Shown here: piece after piece, positions 45,358 to 54,355 of the stretch
Layout: each line of letters begins with the position of its first letter
Numbering within the stretch: position 1 is the stretch's first letter
Assembly (NCBI GenBank): GCA_030433355.1
Contig: JAUIMG010000009.1
Coordinates: 48,995 to 112,994 of the forward strand
Direction: 5' to 3'
DNA from: Bacteroidia bacterium
GTDB lineage: Bacteria > Bacteroidota > Bacteroidia > Flavobacteriales_E > Vicingaceae
DNA length: 64,000 nucleotides
Notes under the pieces: generated by a model
Seen by the model: only the letters and a program-made list of their open reading frames with translations
Databases searched by the model: none
What the model was told of the DNA's origin: nothing
Made by a program: the position numbers and the translations under genes

Positions 45358-47640
45358 ATGCAAAGGCTAATAACTATAGTATTAATTCTGACTTCTACCT
45401 TCGCACTAAGAGCCCAAGAAGGTAACATCAAAGGCTATGTATCTTTTGACAATACTAAACCAGGAAGTTATGTGAATATCTATTTAGAAAACACAAGCAT
45501 TGGCTGCTCAGCAAAGGCTGATGGTAGTTTTGAATTAAATAATATTCCTTACGGAAGTTATAATCTAGTTTTAAAGTTTATAGGATTTGAGACTTTAAAA
45601 GAAAAAATCGAAATCAATGAGCAAGAAACGCTTACAATGAGTTTTATTATGAAGGAGTCTGATTTATTATTGGATGAAGTTGTTATTAGTGGAACAATGA
45701 AAGAGATGACTAAATCCAATAGTCCAGTTCCTATCGAGGTATATACAGCAAAATACTTAGAAAATAATAAGAATCCTTCCATTTTTGAAAGCTTGCAAAA
45801 TGTGAATGGAGTTAGACCTCAGTTAAACTGTAATGTTTGCAATACCGGAGACATACATATCAATGGATTAGAAGGTCCATATACGATGGTTCTTATTGAT
45901 GGAATGCCTATTGTAAGCGGATTATCTACTGTTTACGGATTAACGGGAATACCTTCTTCCTTAATAGAAAGGGTTGAAATTGTAAAAGGTCCTGCATCTA
46001 CTTTATATGGCTCTGAAGCTGTTGGTGGTGTTGTTAATGTAATTACTAAGAAACCAATAAACGTACCCTTAGTTTCTGCAGATGTATATACCACAACTTG
46101 GGCAGAAACTAATACAGATATCTCTTTAAAGTACAAACTATCTAAAAAAGTGGATGCCTTGATGGGAATTAACTATTTCAATTATCAAAATCCAATTGAT
46201 AACAATGGAGATAACTTTACTGATATTAGCTTGCAAGATAGAATCTCTGTATTTAACCAGATAAGTGTAAAAAGGAAACAAAATAGGATGTTTAATTTAG
46301 GTATGCGATACATCTATGAGGACAGATGGGGTGGAGAGATGCAATGGGATCCCGAATATAGAGGAGGGGATTCCGTTTACGGAGAGAGCATCTACACCTC
46401 GAGATGGGAATTGTTTGGAAACTACCAATTGCCTATTTCGACTGAGAATATCAATTTTCAATTTAGTGCTAACGGACATCATCAAAATTCCGTTTACGGT
46501 TCTGACATTTACATAGCAGATCAGAAAATAGCATTTAGTCAATTGACATGGAATAAAAAAATAGGTTTACATGATTTCTTGTTTGGTGCAGCTTATCGAT
46601 ATACATATTTTGATGATAATACAGGAGCTACTTTTCAAAGGGATAGTAGTGGTAACAATCCTTCAGAAGTTCATCTGCCAGGAATTTTTGTTCAAGATCA
46701 AATTACTTTGAATGAATTCAATACCTTACTATTGGGAGTAAGAATGGATAACAATAGCATACATGGAAATATCTTTTCACCAAGATTAAATTACAAATGG
46801 AATTCCAAAAGCAAAAGAACAATACTTCGACTAAGTGCCGGTAATGGATTTAGAGTTGCTAATGTCTTTACGGAAGATCATGCTGCACTTACAGGAGCCA
46901 GAGAGATTGTTTTTGAAGAAGAACTGCGTCCAGAAGAATCTATCAACGTTAATATTAATGCAGTTCAAAAGTGGTACACTAAAAAGGAAACATTTATAAA
47001 TCTGGACGCTTCTATTTTCTACACTCAATTTTCTAATCGCATCATTCCAGATTATGAAACTAATCCGAATCAGATTATTTATGCCAACCTAAACGGCAAT
47101 GCAATCTCTCAAGGAGTATCCTTGAATTTTGATGTGGTGTATACCTCAGGATGGAAATTGATGGGAGGAGTTACACTTATGGATGTTACCATAGAGGAAG
47201 GAGATCAGAAGATGAATCAATTATTGACAGAAAACTTCTCAGGTGTATGGAGTATAGAATATACCTTCCAAGACCTAAATTTGAAAGTGAACTACACAGG
47301 AAATGTATATGGTCCTATGCGTCTTCCTTTACTTGGAGAGTTAGATGATAGGGCTGAATACTCCCCTTGGTGGAGTTTGCAAAATATTCAATTAACGAAA
47401 AGCATCAATCGGAAATGGGAAATCTATGGTGGAGTCAAAAATCTACTGAATTTTACTCCTCCTTCCAACAGTATTGCAAGAGCAAATGACCCTTTCGATA
47501 GAGAAGTGCAGTTTGACCAAAATGGTAATGCATTATCAACTCCAAATAACCCAAATGCTTTAACTTTTGACCCTACCTATGTGTTTGCACCTAATCAAGG
47601 AATTAGAGGCTTTTTGGGTTTTAGATACACCTTGAATTGA
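45358..47640 (+). CDS. TonB-dependent receptor, probable metal-chelate transporter
   Basis: The protein has 760 residues: signal peptide (to ALRAQ), carboxypeptidase-regulatory-like domain (residues ~22-110), plug (~118-225; VLIDGMPIVSGLSTVYG, YGSEAVGGVVNVITKK) and a 22-strand barrel ending FLGFRYTLN. The plug contains C158-x-x-C161 in LNCNVCNTGDIHING, an uncommon feature in TonB plugs that could bind a soft metal or form a disulfide. It sits under the MntR-type operator and is coupled to the thioredoxin-like gene, so Mn, Fe or Cu complexes are likely cargo. Confidence 0.9.
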   Translation: MQRLITIVLILTSTFALRAQEGNIKGYVSFDNTKPGSYVNIYLENTSIGCSAKADGSFELNNIPYGSYNLVLKFIGFETLKEKIEINEQETLTMSFIMKESDLLLDEVVISGTMKEMTKSNSPVPIEVYTAKYLENNKNPSIFESLQNVNGVRPQLNCNVCNTGDIHINGLEGPYTMVLIDGMPIVSGLSTVYGLTGIPSSLIERVEIVKGPASTLYGSEAVGGVVNVITKKPINVPLVSADVYTTTWAETNTDISLKYKLSKKVDALMGINYFNYQNPIDNNGDNFTDISLQDRISVFNQISVKRKQNRMFNLGMRYIYEDRWGGEMQWDPEYRGGDSVYGESIYTSRWELFGNYQLPISTENINFQFSANGHHQNSVYGSDIYIADQKIAFSQLTWNKKIGLHDFLFGAAYRYTYFDDNTGATFQRDSSGNNPSEVHLPGIFVQDQITLNEFNTLLLGVRMDNNSIHGNIFSPRLNYKWNSKSKRTILRLSAGNGFRVANVFTEDHAALTGAREIVFEEELRPEESINVNINAVQKWYTKKETFINLDASIFYTQFSNRIIPDYETNPNQIIYANLNGNAISQGVSLNFDVVYTSGWKLMGGVTLMDVTIEEGDQKMNQLLTENFSGVWSIEYTFQDLNLKVNYTGNVYGPMRLPLLGELDDRAEYSPWWSLQNIQLTKSINRKWEIYGGVKNLLNFTPPSNSIARANDPFDREVQFDQNGNALSTPNNPNALTFDPTYVFAPNQGIRGFLGFRYTLN

Positions 47641-48113
47641 TGTTAAAAAAAGCCTTCTTCTATTTCTTTTTTGTTTACTCAAGTGCTTTAATTGCTCAAA
47701 TTAATTGGACGAGCGTAGATTCTTTGCCTCAACTTTACAAAAAAGAAGCTAAGCCAATTCTACTTTTTATTTATACCGATTGGTGTAAGATTTGTAAAAT
47801 GCAAGAAATTAGCGTGTTTGAAGATTCTTTTATTTCTCAAAAGCTAAATATAGATTACTATACTGTAAAACTAGATGCTGAAGATATAGCAGATCGTTTG
47901 TTTTTTGGAAGAAATTACCAAGGGGCTTCTTCAAATAAATACCATCAATTGGCCCAATACTTTGGTGAGACTAATGGCAAATTAATCTTTCCAACAACTG
48001 TTGTATTGAATAAGAATCTTGAAGTGATGTTTAAAAAGGATGGATACCTCGGTAAGGAGAATATGCTAAAGTTATTAGATTTATCCTATAATTTCAATCC
48101 CAAAGTGAAGTAG
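47640..48113 (+). CDS. Periplasmic thioredoxin-like protein (CKIC)
   Basis: The ATG at 47640 overlaps the receptor stop (TGATG); a TTG one codon before is less likely. The protein has 157 residues, with a signal peptide ending near LIAQ and a thioredoxin fold whose active site is TDWCKICKMQE (C49, C52). The cis-Pro region is FPTTVVLNK. It resembles DUF255/YyaL-N or DsbD-gamma type single-domain thioredoxins. A role in reducing the receptor's plug cysteines or the metal ligand is possible. Its end overlaps the convergent TonB receptor gene by 28 bases. Confidence 0.85.
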   Translation: MLKKAFFYFFFVYSSALIAQINWTSVDSLPQLYKKEAKPILLFIYTDWCKICKMQEISVFEDSFISQKLNIDYYTVKLDAEDIADRLFFGRNYQGASSNKYHQLAQYFGETNGKLIFPTTVVLNKNLEVMFKKDGYLGKENMLKLLDLSYNFNPKVK

Positions 48114-50503
48114 AAATTCCTGGGGTCAGAAGGAATAATTCCTGGACCGGGATAGCCTGCTGCTCTTCTTGTGAAATAGATTTCATTTAAAAGGTTATTA
48201 ATTCCTGCTTCAAAACTTAGCATTTTGAATTCATAGCCCAATGAAAGATCTAATACTGCATATTCAAAAATTAATCCATTGACTGCATCAGAAGTAAATT
48301 CAGCATTCGTTGCATCACTATAATGTTCAGCTGTATAAGAATACTGTAGGCTTCCATTAAATCCCTTATAGCTATAATTAAATCCGCTTCTAAAAATGAT
48401 AGGAGGCGCTAATTCTACCTCATTCCCTTCGAAAGCAGACTCTTCGCTGTTGATATAAACAGCATCGATGTAAGAAAAGTTAACAAATATGCCTACTTGA
48501 TGTTTTGCTTGTTCATATCCTAAAAGTTTACTTAATGATAACTCCACATAGCTTTCTAAGCCTAAACTTCTGCTATCCGAAACATTGGTTCTAAAACGAA
48601 TGGGTCGAAACAACACACTATCTACTTTTCTAACTTCTCCAATTCTATCGTTATAACCCAAATAGAAAAAATTAACATCATAATTGATCAATTCTTTAAA
48701 GTTTCCTCTTATTCCAATATCAAAACTATAGCCACTTTCATCCATTAAGTTAGTATCTACATCAAAACTGGGATTAATGATTCGCATATCATTAAAGTTG
48801 ATGGACCTATAATTTTGAGAAAGGTTAGAATAGATTTCGGTCGATACCGTAGGTTTATAGCTTAAGCCCAATCCAAACAACATAAATTGTCTTTGATTTT
48901 CTCTTGCTTCATTAATCTGTCTTTCACTAATAACTTCTCCTGCTAAATTAAAAGAACGTTCAAAATAAAAACCATCTGATTTAGTATCAATAAACTCAAA
49001 TCTAGCTCCAGGTGTTAATGTAAATTTATCACTCAAATAGAATATATTCTCTGCAAAAAATGCTATATTTTGACTAGGGAAGTTATAGAATGAATTTTCA
49101 GGAATGTTCTCGTTTGATAATCCAAAATCTGGGCCTGATTCTCTGCTTCCTAATCCTTGTTTCCTATCCGTATTTCCCATGTAATAGCGCATTCCAACCA
49201 AGAATACATGGTGTTTTTTAAAGAGCTGATATCTGTTTAGTAAACGGTTTTCAATGCCCCAATTCAAATACTCATCTTTCAATAAATTTCTTGGAGTATT
49301 TGGAATGTCTTGTCGATTTATGGAAGATAAATTCCCAACTGCATAACGGTGTGCATGGAGCATAAACAATCTACTATCAATACTTATTTTTGAATTGATA
49401 ATGTAATTAAATTTGAGAGCACTTAAGTTCCAACTTACTTGGAACCAATTTCTTTCTCTAAATGATTGTTGAGGGTTGTTTAAAAACTGACGATCTGTTA
49501 AGCCTCCTGCTTGTTGTGCTAAATAAGACATAAATGTATGCTCAACAGAAATAGTCATTTTTGGATTTAACTCATAGTTTAATTTGCCATACCATTGATG
49601 CACATCAAAATCTGAATTATCTCTCCAACCATTTCCAGTTTTATATTGGTAGAAGGTGTAATACTTTATTTTTTTATAGTTCCCACCAATGCTATTGAAC
49701 GAATTGAATAGCCCAAATGAACCAGCAGTCTGTCTTGATTTCAATTCAAATTTTGCCGTATCAGGTCCGTCATTTAGTCTAAAGTTGATAAACCCACCAA
49801 ATTGTGTCCCATACTGCAAGGAAGCTGCACCCCTAACAATTTCTATTCTCTCAATTGCTTCAGCAGAAGGGGTATAGTAACTCTCTGGATATCCTAAAGC
49901 ATCTGCACTGATGTCGTAGCCATTCTGCCTGGTATTGAAATTTGTTACTCTACTTGGGTTTAACCCTCTGCCACCAATGCTTAATTGAATTCCTGCGCCA
50001 TCATTTTCCCATATATTTAAGCCAGCTACTTTACCATAAATCTGTCTAGGATTATTGGTTGCTTTGTTTAAAGTGGCCTTATTCATTTCAATTAGTTCGG
50101 TCTTTTTACCTGCATAAATAGCCATACCATCCACAGATTTTAGTCGACCAAAATTGAATTCGCTATTATTTTCTTCTATAGAAATTTCTTTTATCTCTGT
50201 AGCTAATCTCTTTAAGTATATATTTAACTTTTCATTATCATTATTAGTTGCCAAAAACTCTTTAGATTCAAAGCCTTTAGAGAAGACTATAAAAGAACAA
50301 TTATTTGTATCTGCAACCGTGATTACAAAGTTTCCTTTTTGATCAAGACTTGAATTTGCTTTTCCATTTTTAATAATAATTTCTGCATCATGTTCAGAAA
50401 ATTTACTTTCTTCCAATTTTATTATTCCTTCAACTACATAGCCTTGACAATAGGAGAAGAGGGGGGCTAAGACTATTAAGATGAGTATAAAAAAGCTTTT
50501 CAT
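48086..50503 (-). CDS. TonB-dependent receptor (FecA-like), last gene of the imelysin operon
   Basis: The protein has 805 residues: signal peptide (MKSFFILILIVLAPLFSYCQG), carboxypeptidase-like domain (~22-100), plug (GKVAGLNIWENDGAG ... RVTNFNTRQNGYDISADALGY; ERIEIVRGAASLQYGTQFGGFINF) and a barrel ending RNFYFTLGLKL. The plug sequence is of the FecA type used for ferric-chelate uptake. It overlaps the HTTM gene by 4 bases and is the last of four coupled genes, so it probably imports the metal form handled by imelysin and DUF4856 proteins. Confidence 0.9.
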   Translation of the reverse strand: MKSFFILILIVLAPLFSYCQGYVVEGIIKLEESKFSEHDAEIIIKNGKANSSLDQKGNFVITVADTNNCSFIVFSKGFESKEFLATNNDNEKLNIYLKRLATEIKEISIEENNSEFNFGRLKSVDGMAIYAGKKTELIEMNKATLNKATNNPRQIYGKVAGLNIWENDGAGIQLSIGGRGLNPSRVTNFNTRQNGYDISADALGYPESYYTPSAEAIERIEIVRGAASLQYGTQFGGFINFRLNDGPDTAKFELKSRQTAGSFGLFNSFNSIGGNYKKIKYYTFYQYKTGNGWRDNSDFDVHQWYGKLNYELNPKMTISVEHTFMSYLAQQAGGLTDRQFLNNPQQSFRERNWFQVSWNLSALKFNYIINSKISIDSRLFMLHAHRYAVGNLSSINRQDIPNTPRNLLKDEYLNWGIENRLLNRYQLFKKHHVFLVGMRYYMGNTDRKQGLGSRESGPDFGLSNENIPENSFYNFPSQNIAFFAENIFYLSDKFTLTPGARFEFIDTKSDGFYFERSFNLAGEVISERQINEARENQRQFMLFGLGLSYKPTVSTEIYSNLSQNYRSINFNDMRIINPSFDVDTNLMDESGYSFDIGIRGNFKELINYDVNFFYLGYNDRIGEVRKVDSVLFRPIRFRTNVSDSRSLGLESYVELSLSKLLGYEQAKHQVGIFVNFSYIDAVYINSEESAFEGNEVELAPPIIFRSGFNYSYKGFNGSLQYSYTAEHYSDATNAEFTSDAVNGLIFEYAVLDLSLGYEFKMLSFEAGINNLLNEIYFTRRAAGYPGPGIIPSDPRNFYFTLGLKL

Positions 50504-51849
50504 CGATTTGGTTTTGGTAAGATGAACGATTTCGGAAGGAAGCTTTCCTTTTCTTTTATTAAGTCAACATTTGGGTCTATATAGAGTTGACTAATACTGC
50601 CGTTTAAACTAACATAAGAACTTACTGTGATTTCAATATCCTCTAAACCTTTATTTAAGTAATGTTGATTTAAGTAATGAGCAAACTGCAGAATCATATC
50701 AGGTTGAGTGCTCATCATTTTTTCTTGGTTTGGTGTTAGAAAATCATAATTATTTACTTCCCAATTTTTCCCCGTTTTCTTGTCATTTACCTTAAAAATA
50801 GCATAACCTGCTTTCTCCATTAGCATAACTCTCCAGGAAAACCGATAGCCTTCTTCTCTCCAAAATAAATTATCTGGGTATGCCAGATACCTGAAGGGTA
50901 TTATTAATTGAAACAGCACGTAAATGACTATTAAACAGAGTAGGGGCTTTTTAACATAGCTTGGGTATTTATAATCCTTTCTAGTTGGTTCATAGAAAGT
51001 TTTAAATCCTAACTTCTTTAAAAATTGATTGTGAAATTCTGTTGAGAAGAAAATAATTGTAGTTCCAATCATCACATAGGGAAAAACGCCGATTGGAAAT
51101 AAAATCCATGTTAATAGATGAAAGATTATGACAAAAAAGTAGGCCCACATTCTAGTATTTCTTTTAAGCAAAAAATACCAAATCGTAAGATCATAAATGG
51201 CTCCAAACCATGAAAAGAGAAATGCAAGCCATTCAAATTTAAAAAGAAACCCTATTAATGGTAGGTTACTTTTCGAAGGAAGCCATAATTTTAGTGGCAA
51301 GGCCTCTACCATCCAATCATAGTTGAGCTTAGCTATCCCTGCAAACAAATAAACCAAGACCAGTTGAAGTTTAAAAATATTTAATGTCCAAGCGGGTATA
51401 TCAGAGTAAGGTTTTAGTTTTCTATATTTTATATCTAATGAATAATTTCTATTAGCTGGAACAAAAATTAAAAGGAAACAAATTAGACTTACAAAGTAAT
51501 AGTGATTCAGATAGTTAGTTTTATCGATTAATTCAATGTAAGTGAAGGCTGTAAAAGAAAAGAAGGAAGCAAAACGATAAAAATAACCTAATAGTTGGAA
51601 GAGAAACGAGATCCCTAAACAAATAAAAACAACATACATACCAATTTCGCCAATAGGTCTTACCCATTCGAATCCATAATAAGTAAAATAGTATTTTGGC
51701 AAAACATACAATTCATAAATCCAGCCATTTAAGGCAAAACGTATTGTACTTAAAAGCATTATTCCTGAAAATACTATGCGAAAAACCGCTAGAGGCTCAA
51801 TAGGCACACTAGCGGTAATCCATTTCTTCGTATTAAACGTATTAACCAA
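50500..51849 (-). CDS. HTTM (vitamin K-dependent gamma-carboxylase-like) membrane protein
   Basis: The frame opens with TTG; the first internal Met is about 30 codons in, past the start of the domain, so TTG is retained. Residues ~15-300 form eight or more membrane helices (EPLAVFRIVFSGIMLLS; KLQLVLVYLFAGIAKLNYDW). The C-terminal half has the carboxylase-family motif YRFSWRVMLMEKAGYA and the later W.V..YDFLTPNQEKMMS..PDMILQFAHYL block. Human GGCX is the founding member; bacterial homologues have no established role. In this operon it is translationally linked to imelysin and a TonB receptor. Confidence 0.88.
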   Translation of the reverse strand: MVNTFNTKKWITASVPIEPLAVFRIVFSGIMLLSTIRFALNGWIYELYVLPKYYFTYYGFEWVRPIGEIGMYVVFICLGISFLFQLLGYFYRFASFFSFTAFTYIELIDKTNYLNHYYFVSLICFLLIFVPANRNYSLDIKYRKLKPYSDIPAWTLNIFKLQLVLVYLFAGIAKLNYDWMVEALPLKLWLPSKSNLPLIGFLFKFEWLAFLFSWFGAIYDLTIWYFLLKRNTRMWAYFFVIIFHLLTWILFPIGVFPYVMIGTTIIFFSTEFHNQFLKKLGFKTFYEPTRKDYKYPSYVKKPLLCLIVIYVLFQLIIPFRYLAYPDNLFWREEGYRFSWRVMLMEKAGYAIFKVNDKKTGKNWEVNNYDFLTPNQEKMMSTQPDMILQFAHYLNQHYLNKGLEDIEITVSSYVSLNGSISQLYIDPNVDLIKEKESFLPKSFILPKPNR

Positions 51850-51860
51850 AGTATTTTTAT

Positions 51861-52931
51861 TTAATCTCCGTCATTATCTTGATAAGTAATCAAAATACCG
51901 AGTCTTGAAGGCATATCCACTTTCCAATAAACAATTAGCTTTTGAATTTCTTGGTAAGTGGCTAAAAGCTCCTGATTTTGGTTTTGAATGGCATCTACCA
52001 TATTTCCATTAAACTGACTTAATTCGCTTTCAATCTTGGTGATTTGAGAGCTTATTATAGAATTGATATCAGAAGCGTTGGATGCATTTAGATAGTCATC
52101 AAGTCCAATACCATTTTTCCCAAAATAGATATTCTTCATTGCATCGAAATTGCTCTTTATTAAATCAAAAGAAATTTCTGAATTCTTTGCTTCAATATCA
52201 TTTAGCCTAACTACACCAGAAGAACGAATGCCAAGGGGAATACCAATTTTGCCATCTCTAAAATTCCTTTCATAATGTTGGTTAAGATTATTAATCAACA
52301 AACCTATAGAACTTCCAATATCTGTACCTATTTGAGATTTAAAAGTTTCTTTGTAGGAGGTGTTCCATTCATTATTAACTTGACTTATTTGAGTAGCTAA
52401 TTTTTTACAAACATTCTCTAAGTATAACTTTCTGTTATTATCATTAAAGTCAGATAGGGTAGAAGAATCGGATTTGGAATATAGCAGATAGTCAATAGCA
52501 GGAAAACCTTTAGCTGCAAGATTTGAAAATGCATCCAAGTTATAACTATTAGAACTTATATTTTGCTCAATGATATTGATATCTGTTGGATACACATTAA
52601 CAGCGGTTCTAAGACCAACTGAGGCTGCAGGACCAAATTCTAAAAAACTTACTTTTTGCCAATTGTTATAGCTCAACTCAAAAGCATTTCTAACTTCATT
52701 TAAAGTTTGAGTTTTAGGAGAACGGATAAAGGAATCTACTTTTACATTTAACTCGCTGAGACTAGAATTGAGCTGATTATAATTTGGAGCTATAACCAAA
52801 TAAAGGTTTTCTAATAAGGCAGGTTGATCAAAGTCTATATCATTTTCCTCTTCTTTTTTATCTTCTGAACACGAGAATAGGCCTAGTAGTAATACTAAAC
52901 CTATTGAAACTATATTTAAAGCTTTATACAT
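51861..52931 (-). CDS. Imelysin-family lipoprotein
   Basis: The lipobox is LFSC (Cys 21), then a flexible acidic linker, then an all-helical imelysin domain (residues ~38-356). Typical pieces are FELSYNNWQKVSFLEFGPA and LRTAVNVYPTD. The canonical GxHxxE motif is replaced by GFPAID at residues 142-147, so the His and Glu are not present. Imelysins are iron-regulated envelope proteins in many bacteria. The start shares a base with the DUF4856 stop. Confidence 0.88.
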   Translation of the reverse strand: MYKALNIVSIGLVLLLGLFSCSEDKKEEENDIDFDQPALLENLYLVIAPNYNQLNSSLSELNVKVDSFIRSPKTQTLNEVRNAFELSYNNWQKVSFLEFGPAASVGLRTAVNVYPTDINIIEQNISSNSYNLDAFSNLAAKGFPAIDYLLYSKSDSSTLSDFNDNNRKLYLENVCKKLATQISQVNNEWNTSYKETFKSQIGTDIGSSIGLLINNLNQHYERNFRDGKIGIPLGIRSSGVVRLNDIEAKNSEISFDLIKSNFDAMKNIYFGKNGIGLDDYLNASNASDINSIISSQITKIESELSQFNGNMVDAIQNQNQELLATYQEIQKLIVYWKVDMPSRLGILITYQDNDGD

Positions 52932-54085
52932 TATAATTGATCTTTTACTGACTCTAAGCCGTAAGTAAAGCTTAGTTTATCTTTTATAAAATTTAAATCA
53001 CTAACAGTAGTGTTATAGAAGTTGTTTCCAATTTTTGTTTCGTATAGCTCTTTTACCTCTAAATCACTTAACTTTCTTTTAAAAATATTTGCATAACTCA
53101 ATGCTCTAATAAATGCATAAGCCTCTGAAAGTGCATGGTGTCGTTCTCCTTGATTACTCTCTCCAATTGTTTTATTGATATAGTAGATAGCAGTAGCAGC
53201 AATCATTCTATCTATTTCTTCATAAATAATATCCACTTCTTGATCTAATATGGAATAGTTTTTAGCAACAATTGCAGCCCTAGCAGTCTTAAAAGCATTC
53301 ATAATTTTACTATTCGATTGGATGTTATCATCTGCTGTGTTGCTATATTTTCCCCAAAACCGAACTATTTCATTGCCTGAGTAATTAGATTTAAAATCTC
53401 TTGGAAAACCTAAATATCCAAAGGCTTCATCTAAATGATGTTCCATGTCTGTATAGTATTTCCCATTTGAAGGATCTTTTAAAGTTTCATTATTAACTGT
53501 TGGACCAATTTTATCTGCAGTTAAATAAGTGTTAACTATTTGATTATAGAAAGTAGCACCCATTAATCCCTTCTCAATTAATTGAGTGTATTCTCTACCG
53601 TTTGCATCAACTAATATGGTAGAGCCATTTGCTCTTTTCATTAAACCGGCAGTGCCATCAACCGCTGTATCTGTTTGGCCACTTTTACTTGCTATTTCTT
53701 GCATTAAACCTTCAAAAAAACTAACATCATTTGCAAAGGTTTTATCTTTAAGTTGCTTAGTATAAGGTTGACTAAAGGCTGAACCTCCTGTGGTATCGTT
53801 AGAAAACATTTTTAAAAGTTTAGCCGAACTGATCAAATTTCCAGCATCAGCTTTTTTAAGTTCTATTGTAATTTCTTCTAATTGGTTTAATCTACTAGTT
53901 TGACCATCATAGCTAACAGTAGAGTTACCATTCCTGCTAAAGTTATAAGTAGTAGGAATTGTTAATGAAGGGGATACATTACTATTTTCATCATTAGGTG
54001 TATCATCATCTTTAGAACATGATGTAATTAAAAAAATGCATGTTAGTGATAAGATAGGTATAATTCGGAACGAGGAAAATTTCAT
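52931..54085 (-). CDS. DUF4856 lipoprotein
   Basis: The lipobox is ITSC (Cys 23) followed by an Asp-rich linker (SKDDDTPNDENSN). The 384-residue protein contains the DUF4856 pattern IPTTYNFSRNGNSTVSYDGQ near residue 45, and later EHHLDEAFGYLGFP and GERHHALSEAYAFIRALSY, where His/Glu clusters could coordinate metal. DUF4856 and imelysin proteins are often paired, and the folds may be related. It is the first gene of the operon, directly below the promoter at 54126-54156. Confidence 0.9.
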   Translation of the reverse strand: MKFSSFRIIPILSLTCIFLITSCSKDDDTPNDENSNVSPSLTIPTTYNFSRNGNSTVSYDGQTSRLNQLEEITIELKKADAGNLISSAKLLKMFSNDTTGGSAFSQPYTKQLKDKTFANDVSFFEGLMQEIASKSGQTDTAVDGTAGLMKRANGSTILVDANGREYTQLIEKGLMGATFYNQIVNTYLTADKIGPTVNNETLKDPSNGKYYTDMEHHLDEAFGYLGFPRDFKSNYSGNEIVRFWGKYSNTADDNIQSNSKIMNAFKTARAAIVAKNYSILDQEVDIIYEEIDRMIAATAIYYINKTIGESNQGERHHALSEAYAFIRALSYANIFKRKLSDLEVKELYETKIGNNFYNTTVSDLNFIKDKLSFTYGLESVKDQL

Positions 54086-54125
54086 TTTTCTTTATTTAGA
54101 ATGATTATAAATAATATTTTCTTTG

Positions 54126-54156
54126 CAAAACTAGAGGTGAAAAGGCGATGTATCAA
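54126..54156 (-). promoter_or_regulatory. Promoter of the DUF4856-imelysin-HTTM-TonB receptor operon
   Basis: On the minus strand a TAGTTTTG box (plus CAAAACTA, 54126-54133) fits TAnnTTTG, and TTG (plus CAA, 54154-54156) lies 20 bases further upstream. The leader to the start codon is about 35 bases. Confidence 0.7.
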
Positions 54157-54165
54157 TAGCATGGA

Positions 54166-54196
54166 TAGGGTATTCGAATACCCTAAATAGGGTATT
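54166..54196. promoter_or_regulatory. 20-bp perfect palindrome plus extra half-site, probable activator site
   Basis: TAGGGTATTCGAATACCCTA (54166-54185) is a perfect 20-bp palindrome. A third half-site, ATAGGGTATT, repeats at 54187-54196, exactly 22 bases after the first copy at 54165-54174 (two helical turns). The array begins 10 bases upstream of the -33 box, the place for an activator. The binding protein is unknown; the LuxR-type gene just upstream is the nearest candidate. Confidence 0.7.
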
Positions 54197-54355
54197 TTGA
54201 GGAGTTGTTTTTTACATAATACTATGATTTCATTTTGCATTCACAAAAGAAAATTTAAGATGTTAATTCAATAGTATAATAAAATAAACATTCAGTTAAA
54301 AAATAACCAATAGGCTAGTTAGGGAGTTGAAAGAAAAGTCTTGATTTGTAAAGTA

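Noticed and set aside
54060..54200. Fur-box explanation for the palindrome upstream of the DUF4856 operon
   Set aside because: The halves are TAGGGTATT rather than the GATAATGATAATC type, and the site lies upstream of -33 rather than over the promoter.
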